Assembly: GCA_944391355.1 (NCBI GenBank)
Contig: CALXTG010000172.1
Span: forward strand, 1-5,754
DNA: 5,754 nucleotides
Direction of reading: 5' to 3'
Source: an uncultured Alphaproteobacteria bacterium
GTDB lineage: Bacteria; Pseudomonadota; Alphaproteobacteria; RF32; CAG-239
Numbering within the stretch: the first letter of the stretch is position 1; each line of letters starts with the position of its first letter. The translations under genes and the position numbers were made by a program. Of this stretch, positions 1-5,754 are shown piece by piece. The notes under the pieces are model-generated. The model ran no database searches. It was not told the DNA's origin and saw nothing but the letters and a program-made list of their open reading frames with translations.

Positions 1-1
1 A

Positions 2-118
2 ATTACCGGCGATAACGGTATCGGTATGTATGCGACCGAAACCAGTGCTGCCGGCGTGGCTAATACGGAAAGAGGAGAGATTGTCATTACCGGCAAAAAC
101 GGGATTGGCATGTTTGCC
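2..118 (+). repeat. Passenger beta-helix repeat units (two clear copies 84 bp apart)
   Basis: Bases 2-34 encode ITGDNGIGMYA and bases 86-118 encode ITGKNGIGMFA: 9 of 11 residues are identical, at an offset of 84 bp (28 residues). The DNA has drifted mostly at third codon positions, so the peptide pattern has been kept. Weaker relatives follow near 185 (ITSDDGSGEGLRA) and 266 (MVNGVADTAVHLS), giving irregular spacing of about 27-33 residues. These are probably successive turns of the passenger helix. More copies are likely upstream of the window. Confidence 0.6.
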
Positions 119-1648
119 GACGGATATGTCGATGGAGCTGACGGAGATCGTACAGTCGTTATGATAAATAAGGGAAAAATTACCATTACCAGTGACGACG
201 GCAGCGGAGAAGGGTTGAGAGCAAGCGGCAGTAAGACTACAATCCGCAATGACGGCGGAACCATTATGGTTAACGGGGTGGCGGATACGGCGGTTCATTT
301 GAGCAATGGCGCAAGCTATGTTAATAACGGTTTGACCAAAGCTACCAAATCCATGAATTTTGACAACTTTGGCGACGGCAGGGTCGAAATCGGCAAAAAC
401 GGCCGTTTTGAAGCGCCGGAACTGGCCGGTGAAGTTTATGCTTCCGCCGATATTGTCAGCGAAGGAAATCAGAGTACTTATGTAGCGGAAAACGCCTTTG
501 TCGGAGAAGATAAGGGTATCTCCCTTAATTCGGGGTCTTATATGTTCCGGGCGGCTTTGCGGGAAAACGACACTCAAGGCAAAGATGTGGTTATGACGAT
601 GAAGTCTTTTGCCGAGGTGGCGCCGAATGCATCGACGGCGGCTTTTCTGGAACAGAATTATGCGCTGGGTACGAACGGCAGTTTTTATTCTGTGTTGAAA
701 TCGGCGCCGACGGCCGCATTATTTAATTCCGCTGCTTATGAACAGCTGGGGTTGAATTTCTTTCCGGTATTTGCCAAACAAAATTTGGATATTGTTAAAG
801 GGTTAAATCGCAAAGTCAGCGAAGAAATTTTTGCCGATCTGCGTTCGGATGATGAACGGGTGACTGTCGGCGTAAATTACGGATATCGGGATTTTAACGG
901 CGCCGACGGCCTGCTCGGCTATGAAGATCAGGCTGTGTCGGTGTTCGGTGTCTGGGATCGGAAATATGATAATTCTTTCCGCTATGGTATCGGTTTAAGC
1001 GCTACGGATTTTGACAGCGATTATGATCGTGATTACCGCCGTGATGAGGCTATGCTGCAAGTGACGGCGCCTTTGTTTTACCGCTCGGAGAATGTCAGTT
1101 GGCTGACAATGCCTCGGTTCGGTTACGGTTTCGGCGAATATAAACGCTATGTCGACGGGGCTAAGATTAAGGCTGATACCCGCAATCTGTATTACGGTGT
1201 CAGTAATGAATACCGGCAGGAATTTACTTTGGGGGGAATTGTGTTGGAACCGGTCGCCGAGTTTAATGTTCTGGGGCTGCATCAACAGGCGGTTAAGGAG
1301 AAAGGCCGCTTGAAGATTGAGGCTGCCGATGATGTTTCGGTTGAGAGCGGCCTGGGGCTTTATCTGAAAAAGACCTGGCAGCTGGATGAAACAGATGAAT
1401 TGAAACTGCGGGCCGGCGGTACCTGGTATCATGAATTCAACAACAGTTTTCAGAATGTCCGGGCGCATATGGCCGGTATGGTCGGAAGTTATGAAATGGA
1501 CGGTTACAGCGTGGAAAGAGACCGCGGAATTTTGAGTGTCAGAGCCGATTATAAACATGATGAATTTGATGTTTATCTTTCAGCGGAAAAGTTTCTCGAG
1601 GAAGATGACGGCTATGCGCTTAATTTCGGAGCGGCTTTCCGTTTTTAG
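2..1648 (+). CDS. Autotransporter (type V secretion) protein, C-terminal part: passenger repeats plus outer-membrane beta-barrel; 5' end outside window
   Basis: The frame is open from the first bases of the window, so the ATG at 26 is internal and the true start lies upstream; 548 codons are visible. The first part (about 2-340) is Gly/Asn/Asp/Thr-rich, with short alternating strands such as ITGDNGIGM and ITGKNGIGM, as expected for a right-handed beta-helix passenger. A less repetitive stretch follows, then a probable helical linker (about 750-850, LGLNFFPVFAKQNLDIV). From about 860 to 1645 come roughly 260 residues of alternating aromatic/polar beta strands (for example VGVNYGYRDF and SFRYGIGLS), the usual size of a 12-strand autotransporter translocator. 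The chain ends ALNFGAAFRF; a terminal Phe is the typical BAM-complex recognition signal. Known for the family: the barrel sits in the outer membrane and the passenger is displayed or released outside. Adhesin is a common role, but nothing here fixes the ligand. No convincing hairpin terminator follows the stop. Confidence 0.9.
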   Translation: MTGDNGIGMYATETSAAGVANTERGEIVITGKNGIGMFADGYVDGADGDRTVVMINKGKITITSDDGSGEGLRASGSKTTIRNDGGTIMVNGVADTAVHLSNGASYVNNGLTKATKSMNFDNFGDGRVEIGKNGRFEAPELAGEVYASADIVSEGNQSTYVAENAFVGEDKGISLNSGSYMFRAALRENDTQGKDVVMTMKSFAEVAPNASTAAFLEQNYALGTNGSFYSVLKSAPTAALFNSAAYEQLGLNFFPVFAKQNLDIVKGLNRKVSEEIFADLRSDDERVTVGVNYGYRDFNGADGLLGYEDQAVSVFGVWDRKYDNSFRYGIGLSATDFDSDYDRDYRRDEAMLQVTAPLFYRSENVSWLTMPRFGYGFGEYKRYVDGAKIKADTRNLYYGVSNEYRQEFTLGGIVLEPVAEFNVLGLHQQAVKEKGRLKIEAADDVSVESGLGLYLKKTWQLDETDELKLRAGGTWYHEFNNSFQNVRAHMAGMVGSYEMDGYSVERDRGILSVRADYKHDEFDVYLSAEKFLEEDDGYALNFGAAFRF

Positions 1649-1743
1649 AAAAAATCTGTGTCTGACTTGAAAAATTTTTTGCTTTTTGGAGATAGAAATA
1701 TTAATTTATGCGGTGTGAATTTTTATATAAAGCATTATAAAAG

Positions 1744-2517
1744 ATGAAATGGGATTACTTAAAGAGCAAACAATTTAAACTGCTGGTTATCTGGGCGGTT
1801 TGCGTGTTCTTTTTTTTGAAGGCGGTATTTACGGTGGGAGACTGGAGAACGGCCAGCCGGGACAGCGCGGGACTGGCGCCGGATCCGCGACAGGTTAAAG
1901 AAGCCGTGGTTGCGGTTTATGCCGCGCGCACCTATAACTGGCGCGGTTATTTTGCCGTTCACAGCTGGATTGCAACCAAAGAAAAAAATGCCGATTATTA
2001 CACGACTTATCAGGTTATCGGCTTTTATTTGCGGCGGCGCGGCAGTGCGTTGATTATTCAGCGGGATATTCCGGATCGTTATTGGTACGGGGAAAAGCCG
2101 GAGCTGATTGAGGAACTGCGCGGGGAAAAAGCCGAACGGGCAATTGTTCAAATTAAAAAGCTGGCGGCGGAATATCCTTATAAGCAGCGATATGTTCCGT
2201 GGCCGGGGCCGAACAGCAATACTTTTGTCGCGCATATAATTCGCAATGTCGACGAGTTGACGGTGGAGCTGCCGACTTTGGCAATCGGCAAAGACTGGCT
2301 TGATGACGGCGCGTTTTTCGGCAGAGCGCCGAGCGGGCGCGGCTGGCAGTTTTCGCTTTTTGGCCTGTTGGGCGTTACTTTGGGAATTAATGAAGGAATT
2401 GAAATTAATATTTTAGGCTTGAATTTCGGAATCGATATCCGGCATCCGGCTTTGAAACTGCCCATGATCGGGCGGCTGGGTTTTGACAATAAGCCGGAGA
2501 ACGGAACGACTGATTAA
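1744..2517 (+). CDS. DUF3750 family protein, membrane-anchored, function unknown
   Basis: This is a 257-residue protein. A Lys-rich N-terminus (MKWDYLKSKQFK) is followed by one hydrophobic segment (about 13-31), giving an uncleaved anchor or signal with the rest probably in the periplasm. The body carries the pattern I associate with DUF3750: YNWRGYFAVHSWIATK (64-79, His73), RYWYGEKPELIEELRG (112-127), YPYKQRY (144-150), WPGPNSNTF (153-161), AIGKDW (180-185), APSGRGWQFSLFGLLG (195-210) and PALKLPMIGRLG (235-246). The length is close to what I recall for the family, and the protein looks intact. The ATG at 1744 has only a weak ribosome-binding site, but it is the start that gives the charged N-terminus and membrane segment. 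The stop is 10 bases before the permease start, which implies an operon. No enzymatic role is established as far as I know. The His73 and NSNTF pair resembles a papain-like motif with Ser in place of Cys (inference; see findings). Confidence 0.85.
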   Translation: MKWDYLKSKQFKLLVIWAVCVFFFLKAVFTVGDWRTASRDSAGLAPDPRQVKEAVVAVYAARTYNWRGYFAVHSWIATKEKNADYYTTYQVIGFYLRRRGSALIIQRDIPDRYWYGEKPELIEELRGEKAERAIVQIKKLAAEYPYKQRYVPWPGPNSNTFVAHIIRNVDELTVELPTLAIGKDWLDDGAFFGRAPSGRGWQFSLFGLLGVTLGINEGIEINILGLNFGIDIRHPALKLPMIGRLGFDNKPENGTTD

Positions 2518-2522
2518 GGAGG
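2516..2522 (+). promoter_or_regulatory. Strong ribosome-binding site of the permease gene
   Basis: AAGGAGG, a perfect anti-16S match, starts inside the DUF3750 stop codon and lies 5 bases before the ATG at 2528. It decides the start. The longer open frame beginning at ATG 2483 would overlap the DUF3750 gene and add 15 mostly charged residues (MTISRRTERLIKEVL) whose codons read through this site, so it is very unlikely. The TTG directly before the ATG is too close to the site to compete. Confidence 0.9.
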
Positions 2523-2527
2523 TATTG

Positions 2528-3862
2528 ATGCAGGAGTTAAGCGGATTGATATTGGGACAGGATCCGAAACTGGCAGCAATTATTATTGTCGCTGTCTGCT
2601 ATTTTATTATATTTACCGAGAAAGTGAACCGGGCGGTGATTGCGCTGCTGGGGGCGGCGGTAATGATTCTCAGCGGTATTTTGACACAGAAAACCGCGTT
2701 GGCCGGAATCGATTTTAACACGTTGGCGCTTTTAGTCGGTATGATGACGATTGTCGCAATTTCCGAGCGGTCGGGGATGTTTCAGTTTGTTGCGGTGTGG
2801 GGAGCAAAGAAAGTGCATGCCAATCCGCGCGGCCTGCTGGTTGTGCTGGCGGTGGTTACGGCCGTGTTTTCGGCATTTTTGGATAATGTGACAACGGTAT
2901 TGCTGATTGCGCCGGTTACCTTTCAGATTACCCGCAAGCTGAAAATTAATCCTTATCCTTATCTGGTATTGGAAATATTTGCTTCCAATCTCGGCGGTAC
3001 GGCAACGCTGATCGGGGATCCGCCCAATATTTTAATCGGTTCGTCGCTGGATTTGTCTTTTATGGATTTTCTGGTTACTCTGACTCCGGTTGTTGTGGTG
3101 ACTATGCTGATTTTACTGCTGGTCTTTGATTTTATCTGGGGGCGTCATCTGGTAACGACCGCGCAGAGTAAAAATCTGGTTATGAAGATGAATGAGTTTG
3201 ACTGTATTACCGATAAATTGTTGTTATTTAAGTCTTTGGGCGTACTATTTCTGGTGATTGCCTGTTTTATTCTGGCTCATCCTCTGGGACTGGATAACGG
3301 AACGATTGCCCTGAGCGGCGCGGCGTTGCTGCTGTTGTTGTACAGTTCGCGCTTTAAGGGGAGCGAAAGAGAAGATAAAGTTCAGGAAATCTTTAATTCG
3401 GTTGACTGGACAACAATCTTTTTCTTCATCGGCCTGTTTGTCATGGTTTACGGTCTGGAAGTTACCGGCGTATTGGAAATCCTCGGTCAGTATTTTCTGG
3501 AGCTGACTGACGGAAGTTTGGAAAAAATGATGTTTCTTATTCTCTGGAGTTCGGCAATTTTTTCCAGCGTGATTGATAATATTCCTTTTGTGGCGACAAT
3601 GATTCCGATGCTTAAATCAATTGAGGAATCGATGGGCGGCCGAGAAGCGATGATGCCGGTATGGTGGGCTTTGTCTCTGGGAGCCTGTTTCGGCGGCAAC
3701 GGTACTTTAATCGGGGCTTCGGCCAATGTGGTCGTGGCCGGTATGGCCATGCGCGAAGGGCATCCGATCGGCTTTTTGAAGTTTCTGTTGTGGTCGGTGC
3801 CGGTGATGCTGATGAGTGTTATCGTCGCGACGGTCTTTTTGTATTTTGAATTTATCTATTAA
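2528..3862 (+). CDS. ArsB/NhaD/P-protein-type ion permease (ion transporter superfamily)
   Basis: This is a 444-residue, strongly hydrophobic protein with roughly 11-12 membrane segments. It shows the two-fold internal repeat of the ion transporter superfamily. Half one has FLDNVTTVLLIAPV (117-130) followed by GGTATLIGDPPNILIGS (156-172). Half two has VIDNIPFVATMIPM (348-361) followed by GGNGTLIGASANVVVAG (389-405). These paired Asp-Asn helices and Gly-rich re-entrant hairpins form the substrate and ion site in this superfamily. The GDPPNILIGS form and the VDWTTIFFFIGLF segment (292-304) are most like the ArsB and melanocyte P-protein (OCA2) group. The substrate is not readable: arsenite, sodium/proton exchange and anions are all known in relatives. 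There is no arsR, arsC or arsA beside it, so arsenic resistance is not supported. It sits 10 bases behind the DUF3750 gene with a strong ribosome-binding site and is closed by the hairpin at 3867-3900. Confidence 0.88.
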   Translation: MQELSGLILGQDPKLAAIIIVAVCYFIIFTEKVNRAVIALLGAAVMILSGILTQKTALAGIDFNTLALLVGMMTIVAISERSGMFQFVAVWGAKKVHANPRGLLVVLAVVTAVFSAFLDNVTTVLLIAPVTFQITRKLKINPYPYLVLEIFASNLGGTATLIGDPPNILIGSSLDLSFMDFLVTLTPVVVVTMLILLLVFDFIWGRHLVTTAQSKNLVMKMNEFDCITDKLLLFKSLGVLFLVIACFILAHPLGLDNGTIALSGAALLLLLYSSRFKGSEREDKVQEIFNSVDWTTIFFFIGLFVMVYGLEVTGVLEILGQYFLELTDGSLEKMMFLILWSSAIFSSVIDNIPFVATMIPMLKSIEESMGGREAMMPVWWALSLGACFGGNGTLIGASANVVVAGMAMREGHPIGFLKFLLWSVPVMLMSVIVATVFLYFEFIY

Positions 3863-3866
3863 ACAG

Positions 3867-3900
3867 AAAATAAAGAGGAGAAAATCTCCTCTTTATTTTT
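3867..3900. terminator. Bidirectional rho-independent terminator between convergent genes
   Basis: The arm at 3867-3881 pairs perfectly with 3885-3899 across a 3-base AAA loop (15 base pairs). The core is AGAGGAGA/TCTCCTCT, flanked by A-runs on the left and T-runs on the right, so either strand gives a stem followed by a U-rich tail. It starts 4 bases after the permease stop. The TerC stop codon (TAA, read on the minus strand at 3895-3893) lies inside the stem, so the same element ends both transcripts. Confidence 0.92.
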
Positions 3901-4843
3901 GGGTTTTATACAGAGAAAAAGCTATGCCGCCGAACAGAATCAGGAAAGTGGCGGCCAGAGAATGCCAGGCGGAAATGTTTATGCCTATTTCAGGGAGAAA
4001 GATTTTGGCGCCGATGAATATCAAAATGACTGCCAGAGCCGGTTTGAGATATTTGAAACGGCTGACGGCTTCGGCAAGGAGAAAATACAGCGAGCGCAGG
4101 CCGAGAATGGCGAAGATGTTGCTGGTATAAACAACAAAAATATCCTGGGTAATCAGAAAGATGGCAGGAATACTGTCAAGTGCAAAGACGACATCCATCA
4201 GTTCGACAATTATCAGCGCAAAAAAGAGCGGCGTTATGTGCGTGTGCCCGTTTTCAACAGCGAAGAAATGTTCGCCGTGGAGACGATGAGTAACTTTGAA
4301 TCGGCTTTCAACCAAACGAAAGAGGCGGCTGTTGCGGAAATCGGAGTTGTCTTCCTCGACTGCCAGCATTTTTGCGCCGGTATATATCAAAAATAATGAG
4401 AAGAGATATAATATCCAATGAAAACCGGAGATCAGGCTTTCGCCGAGCAGAATCATGACGGCACGAAGCGCCACGGCACCGAGCACGCCCCAAAATAATA
4501 CGCGGTGCTGATATTTGCGGGGAATGTTGAGACTGGTAAAAACCAACGAAATAACGAAGATGTTATCCATTGAAAGACTGAATTCGACCAGATAACCGGT
4601 ATAATAGAGTAAACCGGTTTCCAGGCCTTTTTCGTAAATGACAAAAAGACCGAAAAGCAGAGCTATTCCCATATAGGCCAAACAAATACGCAATGTGGAA
4701 GACAATTTCGGCTCGGTACTGCGGCGGTGGAAAACAAATAAATCAAGAAGCAGCATGGTTATGACGATAACAGCAAAGCTCAGCCACATCCATGAGGTTG
4801 ACAGCCGGCTGTGATGTTCGAATAAATCTGCCAGTTTTTCCAT
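3893..4843 (-). CDS. TerC/Alx family integral membrane protein (probable metal-ion, e.g. Mn2+, exporter)
   Basis: This is a 316-residue protein, close to the 321 residues of E. coli Alx. About 7-9 hydrophobic segments are seen. The two signature acidic helices of the family are intact: GYLVEFSLSMDNIFVISLVF (83-102; Glu87, Asp93, Asn94) and, after a hydrophilic loop at about 163-200, VELMDVVFALDSIPAIF (213-229; Glu214, Asp217, Asp223), followed by YTSNIFAILGLRSLYFLL (239-256). The mid-protein stretch EHFFAVENG (191-199) also matches Alx-type proteins. Known of the family: TerC/Alx/YceF-type proteins act in the inner membrane in manganese export and homeostasis, and some in tellurite resistance. 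No other ter genes are nearby, so a general metal-homeostasis role is the better guess. The start at 4843 is supported by AAGGAAG a few bases upstream. No yybP-ykoY manganese riboswitch is recognisable in the short leader. The 3' end overlaps the shared terminator. Confidence 0.92.
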   Translation of the reverse strand: MEKLADLFEHHSRLSTSWMWLSFAVIVITMLLLDLFVFHRRSTEPKLSSTLRICLAYMGIALLFGLFVIYEKGLETGLLYYTGYLVEFSLSMDNIFVISLVFTSLNIPRKYQHRVLFWGVLGAVALRAVMILLGESLISGFHWILYLFSLFLIYTGAKMLAVEEDNSDFRNSRLFRLVESRFKVTHRLHGEHFFAVENGHTHITPLFFALIIVELMDVVFALDSIPAIFLITQDIFVVYTSNIFAILGLRSLYFLLAEAVSRFKYLKPALAVILIFIGAKIFLPEIGINISAWHSLAATFLILFGGIAFSLYKTQK

Positions 4844-4846
4844 TTT

Positions 4847-4853
4847 CTTCCTT
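4847..4853 (-). promoter_or_regulatory. Ribosome-binding site of the terC-like gene
   Basis: On the minus strand, AAGGAAG ends 3 bases before the ATG at 4843, with the AGGA core 5 bases away. It supports the start. It directly abuts a possible imperfect hairpin (4852-4860 pairing with 4878-4886, one mismatch in 9). Confidence 0.6.
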
Positions 4854-4924
4854 TCGGTTAGTTTATATGCTTATTTTTAACGGAAAAGAGTTTAATAAAG
4901 AGTGAAGTATGTTCCGATATCTGT

Positions 4925-4953
4925 TTGACAAGTCTTAAACTTGTCATTATTAA
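4925..4953 (+). promoter_or_regulatory. Sigma70-type promoter for hisS
   Basis: A consensus -35 TTGACA (4925-4930) is followed by a 17-base spacer and TATTAA (4948-4953; 4 of 6 matches to TATAAT). This predicts a start of transcription near 4960 and a leader of about 30 bases before the hisS ATG. The -35 and spacer are occupied by the palindrome at 4926-4946. Confidence 0.65.
4926..4946. promoter_or_regulatory. 21-bp inverted repeat, candidate operator
   Basis: TGACAAGT and ACTTGTCA form perfect 8-base arms around a 5-base centre (CTTAA). It overlaps the -35 and spacer of the hisS promoter and lies about 80 bases upstream of the divergent terC-like start. It is not followed by a T-run in either direction, so it is unlikely to be a terminator. 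The size and position fit a dimeric repressor site, but I cannot name the regulator. Confidence 0.45.
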
Positions 4954-4958
4954 TAGAT

Positions 4959-4970
4959 AAATTGCAATTT
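4959..4970. promoter_or_regulatory. 12-bp perfect palindrome at the predicted hisS transcription start
   Basis: AAATTGCAATTT is perfectly self-complementary and covers the predicted +1 region of hisS. It might be a second protein-binding site. Short AT-rich palindromes also arise by chance, so support is weak. Confidence 0.25.
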
Positions 4971-4988
4971 TAAGACAGAGAGAGAAAA

Positions 4989-5754
4989 ATGAGTAAAGCC
5001 AGAACACTTCCCGGATTTATGGAACTGCTGCCTCAGGAACAGCTGATCATGAGCCAGATGACGGAAACGATCCGCCAAACTTATGAGTTATTCGGGTTTA
5101 CGCCTTTGGATACGCCGGTTTTGGAGGCTTCTGAAGTTTTGTTGTCAAAATCGGGCGGTGAAACCGAAAAGCAGATTTATGCTTTTAAGAAAGGCGATAA
5201 TGAGCTGGCCATGCGTTTTGACCTGACGGTGCCGTTGGCGAAATATGTGGCTTTATATAACAATGAACTGAGTTTTCCGTTCAAGCGCTATCAGATCGGC
5301 AAGGTTTATCGCGGTGAAAGACCGCAGAAAGGCCGTTTCAGAGAGTTTTATCAATGCGATATTGATATTATCGACCGCGATGAGCTGAATATAGTTTATG
5401 ATGCGGAAATTCTGGCGGTGATTTATAATGTTTTTCGCAGGCTCAATTTGTCAAATTTTACGATTGTCATTAACAATCGCAAGCTTTTGTCAGGTTTCAT
5501 GGAGAGCTTGAATATTGCCGAAAAGACAACCGATGTGCTGCGGATTGTCGATAAAATCAAAAAAATCTCCGAAGCCGATTTTATGGCCTGTCTGGAAGAT
5601 TTGCAGCTGGATAAAAACGTTATTGCCAAGATTTTGGATTTTATTCGGATCAAGGGCAGCAATACAGAAATTCTGCGGGCTCTGAAAGCCCTGCCGATAG
5701 ATAATGATAACTATCGGCAAGGCCTGGAAGAACTTGAAACGGTGGTTGATAAGG
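4989..5754 (+). CDS. hisS: Histidyl-tRNA synthetase, N-terminal part (cut by window end)
   Basis: The ATG at 4989 opens a frame that stays open to the window edge: 255 full codons, with no stop reached. It begins MSKARTLPGFMELLP, typical of HisRS. Class II catalytic-domain signatures follow: LSKSGGETEKQIYAF (52-66), AMRFDLTVPLAKYVA (74-88, the histidine/ATP site segment), and motif 2 as FPFKRYQIGKVYRGERPQKG (96-115) continuing RFREFYQCDIDIID (116-129). The histidine-specific GLDYY-type motif and the C-terminal anticodon-binding domain would lie beyond the window. The enzyme charges tRNA-His with histidine in the cytoplasm and is essential. The ribosome-binding site is a weak purine run (AGAGAGAG). 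Transcription probably starts at the promoter at 4925-4953, divergent from the terC-like gene. The motif 2 loop reads RFREFYQ where E. coli has RYRQFHQ. Confidence 0.95.
   Translation, partial: MSKARTLPGFMELLPQEQLIMSQMTETIRQTYELFGFTPLDTPVLEASEVLLSKSGGETEKQIYAFKKGDNELAMRFDLTVPLAKYVALYNNELSFPFKRYQIGKVYRGERPQKGRFREFYQCDIDIIDRDELNIVYDAEILAVIYNVFRRLNLSNFTIVINNRKLLSGFMESLNIAEKTTDVLRIVDKIKKISEADFMACLEDLQLDKNVIAKILDFIRIKGSNTEILRALKALPIDNDNYRQGLEELETVVDK

Noticed and set aside
995..1558. A 187-codon open frame on the minus strand inside the autotransporter barrel
   Set aside because: The plus-strand frame has clear barrel strands and a proper C-terminal Phe. The antisense product has no recognisable domain and no ribosome-binding site that stands out, so it is a shadow frame.
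1708..1740. Ten-codon mini-frame (MRCEFLYKAL) ending 3 bases before the DUF3750 start, possible leader peptide
   Set aside because: The nearest purine-rich site (GGAG at 1688-1691) is about 16 bases away, too far to drive translation, and the peptide has no regulatory codon run.
1649..1743. Promoter and terminator in the AT-rich gap before the DUF3750 gene
   Set aside because: TTGAAA at 1667-1672 has no good -10 at proper spacing, TATAAA at 1726-1731 has no good -35 and sits very close to the start, and the A/T-only inverted runs are too weak to call a terminator. A promoter probably exists here but I cannot place it.
2483..2527. Upstream start of the permease frame at ATG 2483
   Set aside because: It would overlap the DUF3750 gene by 35 bases and add a charged tail unlike the family, whereas ATG 2528 has a perfect ribosome-binding site.
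2528..3862. Arsenite efflux pump ArsB as part of an arsenic-resistance operon
   Set aside because: The protein is in the same superfamily, but no arsR, arsC, arsA or arsD is adjacent and the motifs fit the wider ArsB/P-protein group equally well, so a specific substrate is not supported.
3899..4396. 165-codon plus-strand frame opposite the terC-like gene
   Set aside because: It is a shadow of the terC-like gene, which has intact family signatures on the minus strand. The translated product is hydrophilic with no recognisable motif.
3893..4843. Tellurite-resistance (ter) operon
   Set aside because: Only the TerC-like gene is present; there is no terB, terD, terE or terZ nearby. Stand-alone TerC/Alx proteins are common and linked to manganese.

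Overview
The window looks like ordinary chromosomal DNA from a Gram-negative bacterium, most likely a member of the Pseudomonadota. The reasons are a classical autotransporter with a C-terminal outer-membrane barrel ending in Phe, a DUF3750 protein (a family I know mainly from proteobacteria), and normal Shine-Dalgarno and sigma70-like signals. G+C is moderate and looks similar across the genes, while the intergenic gaps are AT-rich. An uncultured alphaproteobacterium is possible, but I cannot settle the lineage from sequence alone.

Layout: (1) 2-1648 (+) is the 3' part of an autotransporter gene, with irregular beta-helix passenger repeats followed by the translocator barrel; its 5' end lies outside the window. 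(2) After a 95-bp AT-rich gap, 1744-2517 (+) encodes a membrane-anchored DUF3750 protein. Ten bases later, behind a strong ribosome-binding site, 2528-3862 (+) encodes an ArsB/NhaD/P-protein-type ion permease; the two genes probably form an operon. (3) A strong AT-flanked hairpin at 3867-3900 serves as a shared terminator with the convergent gene 3893-4843 (-), a TerC/Alx-type membrane protein whose stop codon lies inside the hairpin. (4) A 145-bp divergent intergenic region (4844-4988) holds a good sigma70-like promoter for the next gene and two palindromes, one overlapping the -35 and spacer. (5) 4989 to the window end (+) is the 5' part of hisS, histidyl-tRNA synthetase. It is open at the window edge.

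Working together: the central block is rich in membrane ion-handling genes (permease, TerC), with a periplasm-facing DUF3750 protein of unknown function tied to the permease. The flanking autotransporter and hisS have no obvious functional link to them. I found no tRNA/rRNA, CRISPR, insertion sequence, integrase or defence system. The items most worth a second look are the DUF3750-permease pair, the papain-like look of the DUF3750 signature, and the palindrome embedded in the hisS promoter.
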